61,269 bases of DNA from Phycisphaeraceae bacterium (GTDB taxonomy: Bacteria; Planctomycetota; Phycisphaerae; Phycisphaerales; Phycisphaeraceae), in contig JAFIFY010000192.1 in NCBI GenBank assembly GCA_020831765.1, forward strand, positions 1 to 61,269, read 5' to 3'. Positions 1 through 8,200 of this stretch are shown here, piece by piece. Made by a program: the position numbers and the translations under genes. Below the pieces are notes generated by a model. It was not told the origin of the DNA, searched no databases, and saw only the letters and a list, made by a program, of their open reading frames with translations. Within the stretch, counting starts at the first letter, position 1, and every line of letters starts with the position of its first letter.

Positions 1-52
1 GCAGGAAGCGGGTCAAAGCGGGCTTGAGTTGAAGAATCGTGTCAGCATCCAT
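1..52 (-). CDS. Transposase, N-terminus only (cut by window edge)
   Basis: An ATG at 50-52 on the minus strand opens a frame that runs off the left edge. Seventeen codons are visible, beginning MDADTILQLKPALTRF. An AAGGAG Shine-Dalgarno lies about 9 nt upstream. The peptide resembles the start of DDE transposases of the IS701 type as I remember them from planctomycetes. That match is from memory and covers only 17 residues, so the family is tentative. No catalytic residue lies inside the window. A CTAG at 139-142 could be the 4-bp target (YTAR) used by IS701-type elements, but I could not define a terminal inverted repeat. Confidence 0.45.
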   Translation of the reverse strand, partial: MDADTILQLKPALTRFL

Positions 53-163
53 GCCAAAGGTCTCCTTGCGGGGGAACTCCCACAAGTTGCCTTCGGACAG
101 AAAGATGCGAAAACTTGATCTTTTTTAGCGTTGTAGTACTAGGCAAGCCACTGCGATTGAAGC

Positions 164-556
164 TCAGGTTTGTGCAGGCTCGTTGGTCTCGTCCAAGCGC
201 TTAGGCCAAGACACAGCAAGTTCGCAGACTGGACATTTGAACCGAACAGTGGAGTCCTTCCCGGGATCGTTGTTTCTGGGTGGCGGGCCCGACGGATCGC
301 ACACTGCCACCGGGTAGTCATTATCGGCAGTAACCATCCTCACGGGCTCTTTATCTTTAGCTTGATAACACCTAGCACAGTACGGGCCGACATCGTATCG
401 ACCATATGGCACGTCAAGAAAGAAGGCGTCGCGCTCGGGATCAAAACGCATTCTCGATCCGATCCGATGGAACCAGTACCAATGCCTGATTGTCTGCAAG
501 TGGCTCTTGAATTTGCCGAGTTCCTTCAATGCGGCGAAGATTTCTTCTGTGCCCAT
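164..556 (-). CDS. Small zinc-ribbon-like hypothetical protein
   Basis: This 130-residue protein of unknown function has a CARC pair near residue 63, a lone Cys near 88 and a CPVC pair near 110. That pattern suggests a metal-binding ribbon. The first third is basic and aromatic (HWYWFHRIGSRMRF). The frame stays open upstream to 751, but ATG 556 is chosen because GGAGGA lies about 6 nt before it and a promoter-like pair lies upstream at 609-637. It sits next to the transposase start, so this is probably accessory DNA. I do not recognise the family. Confidence 0.6.
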   Translation of the reverse strand: MGTEEIFAALKELGKFKSHLQTIRHWYWFHRIGSRMRFDPERDAFFLDVPYGRYDVGPYCARCYQAKDKEPVRMVTADNDYPVAVCDPSGPPPRNNDPGKDSTVRFKCPVCELAVSWPKRLDETNEPAQT

Positions 557-608
557 GTTGGTCCTCCATGACGGGGTGACAATGTTACAGGACATGGCAT
601 AGCAATTG

Positions 609-637
609 GATATATCATCCGGCGGGAGCGTTTGCAA
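609..637 (-). promoter_or_regulatory. Sigma-70-like promoter for the zinc-ribbon gene
   Basis: On the minus strand a TTGCAA box (632-637) is followed after 17 nt by TATATC (609-614). Predicted transcription would start near 602, leaving a leader of about 46 nt before ATG 556. Hexamers and spacing are read directly; activity is inferred. Confidence 0.45.
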
Positions 638-743
638 AAATGGCGCAATTTCGTGGAATTCCTGTCTCTTGCAGGCCCACCCGCCAGCGGCCAACCTCCA
701 AAAGCCAGAGCTTTCCCAATCTTGCTTCGAATCGCGGCGACGC

Positions 744-1250
744 CTACGCAAGCCAGTGTTTCGGATCGGCGAGTGTACGGGCGCATTGAACTCGGGCGGG
801 GGTGTGTCTCACGGTTCCGGGTGACAGGGCCTGAACCATCCAGGCATCGGTGTACTCAGGGGGGATGGGGTGGGGCGCTGCATATCCGAGCTTGCCGGCC
901 GGTGAGAAGCCGTGTCTCTGGTAGTAGCCCGGCCCCCCGAGCACAAAGACCAGCCGCACGCCTCGCTCCCGCAGTCGATTGAGACCTTCAGCGATCAGCA
1001 TGCCCCCGATCCGGCGGTTCTGAAAATCGGGGTGGACGGCAAGCGGCGCCAGGATCGATGCCGGCGCGTGCTCCGTGCGCGGCTGAAGGGTTACGGCGGT
1101 GAACAGCACATGTCCCACAATCCGGTCCCGGACGGTGGCCACAAGCGATAGATATGGGAGCGCCGTGGGGTCGGCAAGCAGATCATCGACCAGTGTCGCG
1201 ACCACTTCACCCTCCGTGCCACCGAAAGCCGACCGGATCACGCGCTGCAC
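744..1250 (-). CDS. GNAT family N-acetyltransferase, N-terminus doubtful
   Basis: Acyl-CoA-dependent acetyltransferase of the GNAT fold; substrate unknown. The core reads LAPLAVHPDFQNRRIGGML (beta4 and the acetyl-CoA-binding loop), followed by VLGGPGYYQRHGFSPAG, typical of the YhbS-like branch. The only usual in-frame start is GTG 1250 (MQRVIRSAFGG). However, the family normally has another 10-15 residues, and the frame upstream reads TLREAGQVDTPQ, which looks like the missing first strand. An ATG near 1304 lies in a different frame, so a one-base change may have split off the start. The next gene upstream on this strand ends at 1355. Confidence 0.75.
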   Translation of the reverse strand: MQRVIRSAFGGTEGEVVATLVDDLLADPTALPYLSLVATVRDRIVGHVLFTAVTLQPRTEHAPASILAPLAVHPDFQNRRIGGMLIAEGLNRLRERGVRLVFVLGGPGYYQRHGFSPAGKLGYAAPHPIPPEYTDAWMVQALSPGTVRHTPARVQCARTLADPKHWLA

Positions 1251-1354
1251 CTGGGGCGTATCGACCTGCCCCGCCTCGCGAAGGGTTGGTGAAGATTCGT
1301 CATGGCCCGGCCATGACCGCCTCGCATCGCTCGGATCAGGTGGTTCACCGGTCG

Positions 1355-2362
1355 TCAGGGGACACCTCGTTGATCTTGATCGGCCGATGAGCGATCGCCA
1401 AGGCGCTTGAGATGCCGGCCGATCAGGGCCATGGCGCCGTCCGGGTCCTGGCAGGACCGGGGATAGTAGTAGTACGCCAGGTGATCCCAGTCCATCGCCA
1501 GGACCTCGGGCAGCCGGCGGTCGATCAGTTCATGGCACGAGGCGGGCAGGGCGTGGTTTTCCAGCAGGGCGTAACTTCGCTTGCCCGCGCTCCGGGCGGC
1601 CTCGATGAAGGCCGGTCCCTGGTCGAGCAGCCACTTCGAGGGCGGCCCGCCCGAGCCGTTGTCATCCATGCCACCGTCAGCCCGCCACCACGGCCGGCCA
1701 TCGAGGCCGAACTCATCGAGCGGTTGAATCGCAGCGCAGGCGGCGATTCTTGCCGCATCGCTGTGGCCGAAGATGAAAAGCGCCGTGCGCAGATCGCCGC
1801 GCTGGGCTCGGGCATGGCCATTGACCCGGCCGAAGAATCCGGCCTGCGCGGCAAGCTGCGCGGCCGGGTCATCGATGCGCTCGCCCAGGGCAGCGCGGGC
1901 GCTGGGTGAATAATCGCGGATATGCAGCGTCTTGGGCTCATCCCAGATGATCCCGGCCACGGGCCAGCGATCCAGCAGAACATCCAGGCTCGAACAGAAG
2001 AACTCGAACACCGCCGGATGATGAACGCTCGCCGGCGGGCCGAGGAACTCGATATACGGCTGGCCATCAGGCTTGAGGGCCCAGGTCTCGTGGTGACAGG
2101 CGGTCAGGATGGACGGCACCTTGGGCGCTCCGGCCACGAGATTGCCCCAGCGCGACGGTGTGATCCAGACATCCAATCCCAGCGCCGCGGCGGCTTCAAA
2201 GATTCGGTCGAGGTTCTCCACCGCGGCGGTCAGGTCCTGCTCGAGCACGGGAATGTTCACGCCGCGCGTGCCGTGATCCGCCATCCAGGCCAAATCGTCA
2301 CGGACCTGCCGAGGCACGTGGGTGTAGAGCTGAGCCCGAAAGTAACAGGCGCTCAAGTACAT
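1355..2362 (-). CDS. Uncharacterised protein, possibly TIM-barrel
   Basis: A 335-residue protein without a clear signal peptide. Alternating strand/helix stretches and the motifs WITPSRWGN, AGIIWDEPK and TALFIFGHS recall TIM-barrel glycoside-hydrolase-like proteins. The paired acidic residues in IIWDEPK would suit an active-site strand end. This is a resemblance in pattern, not a family match. ATG 2362 is chosen over the more upstream start at 2416 because GGAG lies 8 nt before it and the protein then begins MYLSACYFRAQ. It precedes the GNAT gene on the same strand. Confidence 0.65.
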   Translation of the reverse strand: MYLSACYFRAQLYTHVPRQVRDDLAWMADHGTRGVNIPVLEQDLTAAVENLDRIFEAAAALGLDVWITPSRWGNLVAGAPKVPSILTACHHETWALKPDGQPYIEFLGPPASVHHPAVFEFFCSSLDVLLDRWPVAGIIWDEPKTLHIRDYSPSARAALGERIDDPAAQLAAQAGFFGRVNGHARAQRGDLRTALFIFGHSDAARIAACAAIQPLDEFGLDGRPWWRADGGMDDNGSGGPPSKWLLDQGPAFIEAARSAGKRSYALLENHALPASCHELIDRRLPEVLAMDWDHLAYYYYPRSCQDPDGAMALIGRHLKRLGDRSSADQDQRGVP

Positions 2363-2560
2363 GATCACAACTCCATGGGTCAGCACCCCCGCTGGATCGC
2401 GGGAAAGATCGGCCATTGTAAGGACCGCTCATCTTGGCAAGCCGCGCCCACCGCATTCGCGCCCGGCGCGATCCGGCTTGATCAGCGAGCACCAGCCCCC
2501 GCGAACCCATCGCCCTGACACCTGGCCCCCAACAACATGCGATGGAGCGGTCCCTACGCG

Positions 2561-4201
2561 CTAAATGCCGGTCGGGGCCATGCTCTGGGGGTCGATCTGT
2601 CTGAGAATGGCGGAGTCGCCAAGGCGCAGGGCCTGTTCGAAGCAGTGCAGAGCCTGGGGGTGTTCGCCCAGGTCGCGGTGGATGGCGGCCTTGAGGGCGT
2701 AGGCCTCGGCGGAGTCGGGCTGGAGGCTGTGGATCATGTTCAGACATAGCAGGGCCTGCTGCGCGCTGCCCAAGAGGCGCATGGATCGAGCCTTGCCCAG
2801 CCAGGCGCGAGTGTCGTGGGCATCCAGCGCCAGGGCGCGATCGAAGCAAATCCGCGCCGGCTGGGCTTGATCGGCCTTGAGGAGTTTTTCGCCCCGCAGC
2901 AGCACCTCCTCGATGCCATCCTCCAGCCGATACGGCATGGCAGGATCGCTCTCATTGCCACTGAACTGGGCCAGCGCCGCGGCCGAGGGCTTGTGGCCGG
3001 CGTCATCGGCCTGGCGAAGCAGTTCTAGGGCACGGGCGCGCCCGGCCGGTCGGCGGAGCAGCAGGACGGCCAGTTCATGTCGCGCTTGTTGATGCCCATC
3101 ATCCATCTCGAGCACCTGCTCCAGCGCGCTGATGGCCGCATCGGCGCGGCGATCACCAATCAACGCCATGGCACGGGTAAAGGCGATATGCACCGAACCC
3201 GGCGAAAGCTCGCGGGCCTGATCGAAACAGGGATGGGCCTCGGTGAACCGGCCCAGATCGACCAGTCCCTGGCCCATCTCCAGCCATTGCAGGGCTGTGA
3301 GCGCTTCAGCGCGTGGCGGGCTGTCGGGCCGGCGACCGGTGAGGTGCTCATACACCGCGATAATGCGCGGCTGCAACGCCGCAAAAGATTCGGGACGCTC
3401 CTCGGGCCAGGGCGACAGACACTGACCCCAGAGCTGCGCGGCGGGAATGTCCATCTCCGGCTCGCTGAGCAGCCGTCGCAATGCGCCCGGCTCGTGCAGC
3501 ACCTGGTCATCGGGCAGTTGCCGGCCCGCGAGCAGCATGACGGCCAAAGCGCCCAGCGCATAGATATCGCCGGCGGTGGTCGGCGGTGAGTGGTCGGCGA
3601 TCAGCTCCGGCGCAAGGAAGATGGCGTGGCGGGGTTCGAGAAATGGGCCACTCGCCCCTTCGCGGTCGAGTGCGGTGCTGCTTCCGGGGGCGGGGGCGGA
3701 GGGGGTCAGTTTGATTCGTTGGTCGGCGGAGAGCAGGCAATGGGCTGGGCAAAGTGCGCCGTGGGGGCCGATGCCGTGCGAGGCGGCGTGTTCCATGGCT
3801 CGTGCGATGCCCAGGAGCCAGTCCAGCCGCCGGGCCAGTTCATCCACGACACGGGTCGGCCGGCGGCACCAGCGCCCGAGATGACCGCCGGGGTGGTAAT
3901 CGGTCTTGAGGACGGTCAGCCCGTCCAGCCGCTCGTAGTTGAGGGCTCGGCAGACATTGGCATGAGCCGGCAGCTCGACCCAGGGGGCAAGTTGCGCCGC
4001 GGCCCGCCAGCTTGCCTCATCTTCGCCCAGGATCGTAAACACCACCGGCCGGCCGGCCAGATGATCGAAACAGACCGCGCTTGGCCGCGCACCGGCGAGC
4101 GGGCGACAGACTTCCCAGCGCTGTCGAATGCGTTGACCGGGTTGCCAGGGGAAAACCTTCATGTCGCGGCCTTGGAGCCTGACGGGTCGAAAGCGGGCCA
4201 T
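2561..4201 (-). CDS. Protein pseudokinase fused to TPR repeats
   Basis: The first ~290 residues follow the Ser/Thr kinase fold: an APE-like LAPELIAD, DIYALGALAVMLLAGR for helix F, and a late conserved Arg in PEERPESF. All catalytic residues are replaced. The VAxK lysine position is Thr56 (VVFTIL). The HxDLKPxN loop reads PHGALCPAH, losing Asp, Lys and Asn. DFG becomes PSA near 166-168. From about residue 300 onward several TPR units follow (ALTALQWLEMGQGLVDLG, GKARSMRLLGSAQQALLCL, AIHRDLGEHPQALHCFEQAL). A scaffold role is inferred. Met14 (4162) is an alternative start with AAGG upstream. A TTCCGGGGG repeat interrupts the domain near residues 168-175. Confidence 0.8.
   Translation of the reverse strand: MARFRPVRLQGRDMKVFPWQPGQRIRQRWEVCRPLAGARPSAVCFDHLAGRPVVFTILGEDEASWRAAAQLAPWVELPAHANVCRALNYERLDGLTVLKTDYHPGGHLGRWCRRPTRVVDELARRLDWLLGIARAMEHAASHGIGPHGALCPAHCLLSADQRIKLTPSAPAPGSSTALDREGASGPFLEPRHAIFLAPELIADHSPPTTAGDIYALGALAVMLLAGRQLPDDQVLHEPGALRRLLSEPEMDIPAAQLWGQCLSPWPEERPESFAALQPRIIAVYEHLTGRRPDSPPRAEALTALQWLEMGQGLVDLGRFTEAHPCFDQARELSPGSVHIAFTRAMALIGDRRADAAISALEQVLEMDDGHQQARHELAVLLLRRPAGRARALELLRQADDAGHKPSAAALAQFSGNESDPAMPYRLEDGIEEVLLRGEKLLKADQAQPARICFDRALALDAHDTRAWLGKARSMRLLGSAQQALLCLNMIHSLQPDSAEAYALKAAIHRDLGEHPQALHCFEQALRLGDSAILRQIDPQSMAPTGI
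3682..3705. repeat. TTCCGGGGG-type dispersed repeat inside the pseudokinase gene
   Basis: The copy reads TTCCGGGGG, then CGGGGGCGG and a further G run. On the coding strand it encodes Ala/Pro/Gly/Ser residues inserted just after the degenerate DFG position. The same core recurs at 9763, 39850, 48265, 60923 and 61240. Confidence 0.5.
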
Positions 4202-4356
4202 GAGTGACAGGCCGATCGACGTCGCGGCCGGCGTTGATCGAACGACCTCGGACTCCGAAGGTGTTTTCGTCCCGATCGCGATGGCCTCTGGACAAATGGC
4301 CCGGCCGCCGGGCGATGGTTGCCGGGGCTCAGGGGTGGGGCCCGCAATCGATGGGC

Positions 4357-4881
4357 TTAGCCGATGAAGGCGGTCTTGAGCTTGTCCTTATCGGGCCTGG
4401 GTTGGCGAAGCATCGCAACGGCCGGCTCGATGACATCCAGCAGGGCTTCGAGCGAGATGGTGGCCGGGCCGAAACCGCCGGGCAGGTTGATGACCAGGCT
4501 GTTGTGGATCATGCCCGCTTCGCAGCAGGCCAGAAAAATCCTGGGGCTTCGCAGGAAGCAGCGGATGCGCATGAGCTCAAGCAGTCCGGGGTGTCGGCGT
4601 TCGAGGACGGCGAGGGTGGCTTCGGGCGTGACGTCGTTGGGCGCCATGCCGGTGCCGCCGCAGGTGAGGATGAGGTCCGGGTGCGGGCCGTTGATGGCCC
4701 AGTTGCGGATTTGCTGACTGATCCGGCCGGGCACACGAGGCACGGCCATCCTCGCCACCACCATCGCCGCCAGTCGGACCTCGACGAACCGGGTCAACCC
4801 CGGCCCGACAGTATCCTCGGCGTTATCGCGACAGACCGAATCGCTGACCAGCAGGATCGCGGCGGTTATCGGCGGGGACAT
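4357..4881 (-). CDS. MogA/MoaB-family molybdopterin-binding protein
   Basis: A 174-residue MoCF_biosynth-domain protein. The family adenylylates molybdopterin or binds it during molybdenum cofactor synthesis. The diagnostic LILTCGGTGMAPNDVTPEAT loop is present (family pattern GGTG...D.TPEA). The N-terminal strand AAILLVSDSV and the C-terminal SLVINLPGG also fit. The usual Arg before Asp in the GTG loop is Asn here. ATG 4881 gives the normal family start (MSPPITAAILLVSDS); a TTG at 4959 would add 26 unconserved residues. No other Mo-cofactor gene is nearby, so MogA cannot be separated from MoaB. Confidence 0.85.
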   Translation of the reverse strand: MSPPITAAILLVSDSVCRDNAEDTVGPGLTRFVEVRLAAMVVARMAVPRVPGRISQQIRNWAINGPHPDLILTCGGTGMAPNDVTPEATLAVLERRHPGLLELMRIRCFLRSPRIFLACCEAGMIHNSLVINLPGGFGPATISLEALLDVIEPAVAMLRQPRPDKDKLKTAFIG

Positions 4882-5048
4882 CGGCGTCTTCACAACTCTT
4901 CTCGCGCAAGGCCACCGGAGTAAGCGGGAAAGCTCGGCTTCCGGATCAACCTGTTGCAACTATCGGAAGGTTTGATGGCCGGGTTTTCTCAATGGGCGCG
5001 GCGAAAGGACGAAAATAACGATCGGTGGCTGTCGCGGTGGCAGGACGA

Positions 5049-5336
5049 TCAAGGTTTCTTGCCCTGGCCACCTTTGAGCCGGGCATCTTCGGCCTCGGTA
5101 TATCGGGCGATGGCCTTCCAGAGATGGGTAAAACCGACGGTGAATCCCAAGGCCAGTCCGGCCAGAGTCAGCCACGGCCCGGTCCCCCACCTGTTGTCCA
5201 GCCACCAGCCGCCGAGGGTAAGGATCGCCACCGAAGCGCCCAGTTCGATCGCCGCGCCCCACAGCAGCCACGGGTTGTAAGCCGGTGGCGCTGGCTTCGA
5301 GCCGGAACCCGATGGTTTGGAAGGAGAATCGCTCAT
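5049..5336 (-). CDS. AtpZ/AtpI-like small membrane protein
   Basis: A 95-residue protein with a Pro/Ser-rich N-terminus and two membrane helices (about 28-45 and 56-75). The pattern GAAIELGASVAILTLGGWW then LAGLALGFTVGFTHLWKAI matches the AtpZ/AtpI family, which usually precedes F-type ATPase genes and helps c-ring assembly or cation entry. No ATPase subunit gene is in the window downstream on this strand; moaB follows. GTG 5339 abuts the ATG. A TATTCT hexamer lies 9 nt before the start, suggesting an almost leaderless mRNA. Confidence 0.75.
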   Translation of the reverse strand: MSDSPSKPSGSGSKPAPPAYNPWLLWGAAIELGASVAILTLGGWWLDNRWGTGPWLTLAGLALGFTVGFTHLWKAIARYTEAEDARLKGGQGKKP

Positions 5337-5344
5337 CACACGGC

Positions 5345-5350
5345 AGAATA
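5345..5350 (-). promoter_or_regulatory. Minus-10-like TATTCT just before the atpZ-like start
   Basis: TATTCT, preceded by GGGG on the minus strand, would place transcription start near 5338, two bases before ATG 5336. No Shine-Dalgarno is visible. One of several similar arrangements in this window. Confidence 0.35.
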
Positions 5351-5496
5351 CCCCACAAGCGACCCAACCGCCCCTGGGGCTTGCCGCCGTCCGATGCGCC
5401 GGGCTTCAGAAGCGCCTTACAAAGCTGAGCCGCTCCCCAAGAACTGGGTGCGCGGTTAAGGGGTGGATTCGGCGACCTGATCGAAGGAGTCGAATC

Positions 5497-5778
5497 ATGG
5501 CAACGAGCGTACGCAAGCGTCGGCGGTTTTCGGCCCAGCTCAAGGCCCGGGTGGCCTTGGAGGTGGTCCGGGAGCAGAAGACCATCGCGCAATTGGCCGG
5601 TCAGTACCAGGTCCATCCCAACCAGATCAGCGAATGGTGGAAGCAGTTGCCGCATGGGGCTGAGGAATTGTTCGCCGGCGGTCTGGCCATGGCCGTACAC
5701 AAAGTGGCCCTGCCACGTCCAGACGGACCGAATCACTCCATACAGACCCGGGAGGAAACGTCTCTATGGTCTGCTTGA
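5497..5778 (+). pseudogene. IS3-family orfA remnant (truncated transposase)
   Basis: Ninety-three residues beginning MATSVRKRRRFSAQLKARV. The helix-turn-helix core (ALEVVREQKTIAQLAG, then VHPNQISEWWKQL) is that of IS3-family OrfA. After AEELFAGG near residue 60 the similarity stops and the reading continues into unrelated sequence. The leucine zipper and orfB are missing. An AAGGAG Shine-Dalgarno remains 7 nt before ATG 5497. The 3' end overlaps the convergent rlmN by 15 bp. This is a dead IS relic; no inverted repeats were found. Confidence 0.75.
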
Positions 5779-6942
5779 ATGATCCGGGGTTCCAATGCGG
5801 GCGTTGCTTGACGCCGGAGCGGGCCGCGCCTTGTGTTCGTGGCGGAGTTGGCCGCAGGCGGCGGCGATGTCTCGGCCTCGGCTTGCTCGGATGTGGGTGT
5901 TGATGCCGGCGCTGCGGAGGATTCGCTGGAACTCGAGGACCGCATCGCTTGCCGGGCGGCTGAAGGGCACATCGCGAACTTCATTGAAGCGGATCAGGTT
6001 GATGTTCGCGCGAAGCTGCCTGGCCACTGTCGCCAACTCGCGGGCGTGCTCGAGTCGGTCGTTGACATCGCGCAGCAGAATGTATTCCAGCGTGACTTCC
6101 CGGCCGGTGCGCTGGAAATAGAACCGGCCCGCTTCCAGTAGTTGCTGGATCGAGACGTAATCGGCCCACGGGATCAATGCGCGGCGAACTTCATCGTTCG
6201 GGGCGTGCAGGCTGATGGCCAGTGTCACGGGAAGATCGATCTCGGCCAGGCGGCGAATCTGGGCCGGCAGGCCGACGGTGCTCACGGTGATGCGGCGGGC
6301 GGAGATGCCCAGCCCCCAGGGCGCGTGGATCATCCGCACCGCGCGAATCACGTTGTCGAAGTTCGCCAGCGGTTCGCCCATACCCATGAAGACCACATGA
6401 CTGATCCGCTGACCGGTCGCCACGCCCAGTCGCCAGACCTGCTCGACGATCTGCCCGGCGGTGAGGTTGCCATCCAGTCCGCCCAGTCCTGAAGCACAGA
6501 ACCGGCACCCGACGGGGCACCCGACCTGACTGGAGATGCAGGCTGTTCGCCGTTTGGCCTCGCCGGATTCCTCATCCCAAGCCGGGATCATGACACACTC
6601 AGTCTCCAGGGCTCGGGCGGCGCTCCCCTCCCCAATGGCCTGATCCAACACCGGAAGCATCGGCCGCGCCGACTCCTCCCAGGCCATCAGCAGTTTGTGC
6701 GTGCCATCACCGGCCAGGGCGTCCTTCACGATCCGGCCTCGCGTGAAAATCATCGAGCGATCCAGCAATCCGCGAAGCTCGATTGGAAGATCGGTCATGG
6801 CCCGCACATCAACCACCTGCCGCTGGTAAACCCATTTCAAAAGCTGCTTTGCGCGAAATGCCGGCAGTTGATGCAGGGCAAACCACGCCCGCAGCGCTTC
6901 GGCATCGAGGTCAAAGAAATGGGAGGGGGTCGTTGATTGCAT
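5764..6942 (-). CDS. rlmN: Dual-specificity RNA methyltransferase RlmN
   Basis: Radical-SAM enzyme that methylates C2 of A2503 in 23S rRNA and, in many bacteria, A37 of some tRNAs. The [4Fe-4S] motif CxxxCxxC is at Cys142, Cys146 and Cys149 (GCPVGCRFCASG). The GMGEPLANFDNV segment, ISLHAPNDEVRRALIP, and the late catalytic Cys in DIAAACGQL are all present. The 392-residue length is slightly above average because of an acidic insertion around residues 90-115 and a Pro/Ala/Ser-rich tail. ATG 6942 has no clear Shine-Dalgarno. It is divergent from pyrD, with a short shared promoter region. Confidence 0.95.
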   Translation of the reverse strand: MQSTTPSHFFDLDAEALRAWFALHQLPAFRAKQLLKWVYQRQVVDVRAMTDLPIELRGLLDRSMIFTRGRIVKDALAGDGTHKLLMAWEESARPMLPVLDQAIGEGSAARALETECVMIPAWDEESGEAKRRTACISSQVGCPVGCRFCASGLGGLDGNLTAGQIVEQVWRLGVATGQRISHVVFMGMGEPLANFDNVIRAVRMIHAPWGLGISARRITVSTVGLPAQIRRLAEIDLPVTLAISLHAPNDEVRRALIPWADYVSIQQLLEAGRFYFQRTGREVTLEYILLRDVNDRLEHARELATVARQLRANINLIRFNEVRDVPFSRPASDAVLEFQRILRSAGINTHIRASRGRDIAAACGQLRHEHKARPAPASSNARIGTPDHSSRP

Positions 6943-7031
6943 GTTCAGTTGGGGCGATCGGGGCGAAGATCGGATCGCATCATCATTCGGACGCGTATCC
7001 TAGCCCATCGCGATGTGCTAAAACATCATGG

Positions 7032-8066
7032 ATGGATGCCACCCCGACAACCCCGGCCAAGCCCGCGACCGAGCCCTCCGCGGCATCGACCCGGACACGC
7101 TCTGATTTTTCGGTTCAACTCGGGCCCATGAAGCTGGCCAATCCGATGATGACCGCTTCGGGCACGTGCGGCTACGCCCTGGAATATGAGCCGTATATGG
7201 ATATGGCGGGGCTGGGCGCTTTTGTCACCAAGAGCATCACCCGGTTGCCTCGTCCGGGCAACGAGGCCTATCGCATCGTTGAGACGCGCGGCGGAATGCT
7301 CAACGCGATCGGACTGGCCAACATCGGGTTGGACGCTTTCCTGGAAGAGAAGATGCCCGAGCTCCGTAAGCTTCGCGACCGCGGGCCACGCATCATCGTC
7401 AATGTGGCCGGGTACAGCGTCGAGGACTACACTCAGACCGCCGGACGCATCAGCCACGAGCCGGATGTCGATGCGATCGAGCTCAATGTCAGTTGCCCCA
7501 ACGTCAAGGACGGCCTGACCTTCGGCACCGATCCGTGTCTTCTCAAGGAGCTGGTCGGTCAGGTCAGGCGTGCCATGCCGCCGGACCGGGCACTGATCGT
7601 CAAGCTTTCGCCCAACGTCGGCGACATCACGGCGACAGCGCGGGCCGCGGTGGAGGGCGGGGCCGATGTGCTGAGCATGATCAACACCTACACGGCCATG
7701 GCCGTGGACATTTTCAAGCGCGTGCCGCGTCTGGCCAACGGCACCGGCGGACTTTCCGGCCCGGCCGTGCGACCGCTGGCGGTCTATCTGGTCAGCCGTG
7801 TCCATCGACAGGTCTGTCGCGCGGCGGGGGTACCGATCATCGGCATGGGCGGCATCCAGTGCTGGCAGGATGCAGCCGAGTTTCTCCTGGCCGGCGCCAC
7901 CGGCCTGGCCGTCGGCACGGCACTCTTCGTCGATCCGGCGACGCCCAACCATGTCCTGGACGGCCTGGATCAGTACCTGGTCGACCAGAAGGCCCAGAGC
8001 GTCCGCCAGATCATCGGCGCCCTGCAACTGCCGGGCGATGGGCACCATGGCCAACCGGCAACCTGA
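7032..8066 (+). CDS. pyrD: Dihydroorotate dehydrogenase, class 1B-like catalytic subunit
   Basis: Flavoprotein (344 aa) oxidising dihydroorotate to orotate in pyrimidine synthesis. Motifs: MKLANPMMTASGTCGYALEY, the active-site loop ELNVSCPNVKDG with its catalytic Cys, IVKLSPNVGDI, and the phosphate-binding IGMGGIQCWQDAAEF. These are class 1B features, a class that normally pairs with the iron-sulphur PyrK subunit; no pyrK is next to it. ATG 7032 is preceded by an unconserved upstream frame overlapping rlmN, so the short start is chosen. An extra N-terminal stretch of about 30 Thr/Pro/Ser-rich residues precedes the conserved domain. TAAAAC at 7019-7024 may give a nearly leaderless mRNA. Confidence 0.92.
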   Translation: MDATPTTPAKPATEPSAASTRTRSDFSVQLGPMKLANPMMTASGTCGYALEYEPYMDMAGLGAFVTKSITRLPRPGNEAYRIVETRGGMLNAIGLANIGLDAFLEEKMPELRKLRDRGPRIIVNVAGYSVEDYTQTAGRISHEPDVDAIELNVSCPNVKDGLTFGTDPCLLKELVGQVRRAMPPDRALIVKLSPNVGDITATARAAVEGGADVLSMINTYTAMAVDIFKRVPRLANGTGGLSGPAVRPLAVYLVSRVHRQVCRAAGVPIIGMGGIQCWQDAAEFLLAGATGLAVGTALFVDPATPNHVLDGLDQYLVDQKAQSVRQIIGALQLPGDGHHGQPAT

Positions 8067-8200
8067 AGCCGGCGATTCCGATCAGCCCTTTGGACCAGCT
8101 CTGCCGGTTATCCGGACTGGGCGAGACGTTCAGAGTCCGATTTTGCCGACTGGGCATGCGGGGTTGAATCCCGGGCCGTTCGGCGGTCGATTTCTTGGCT

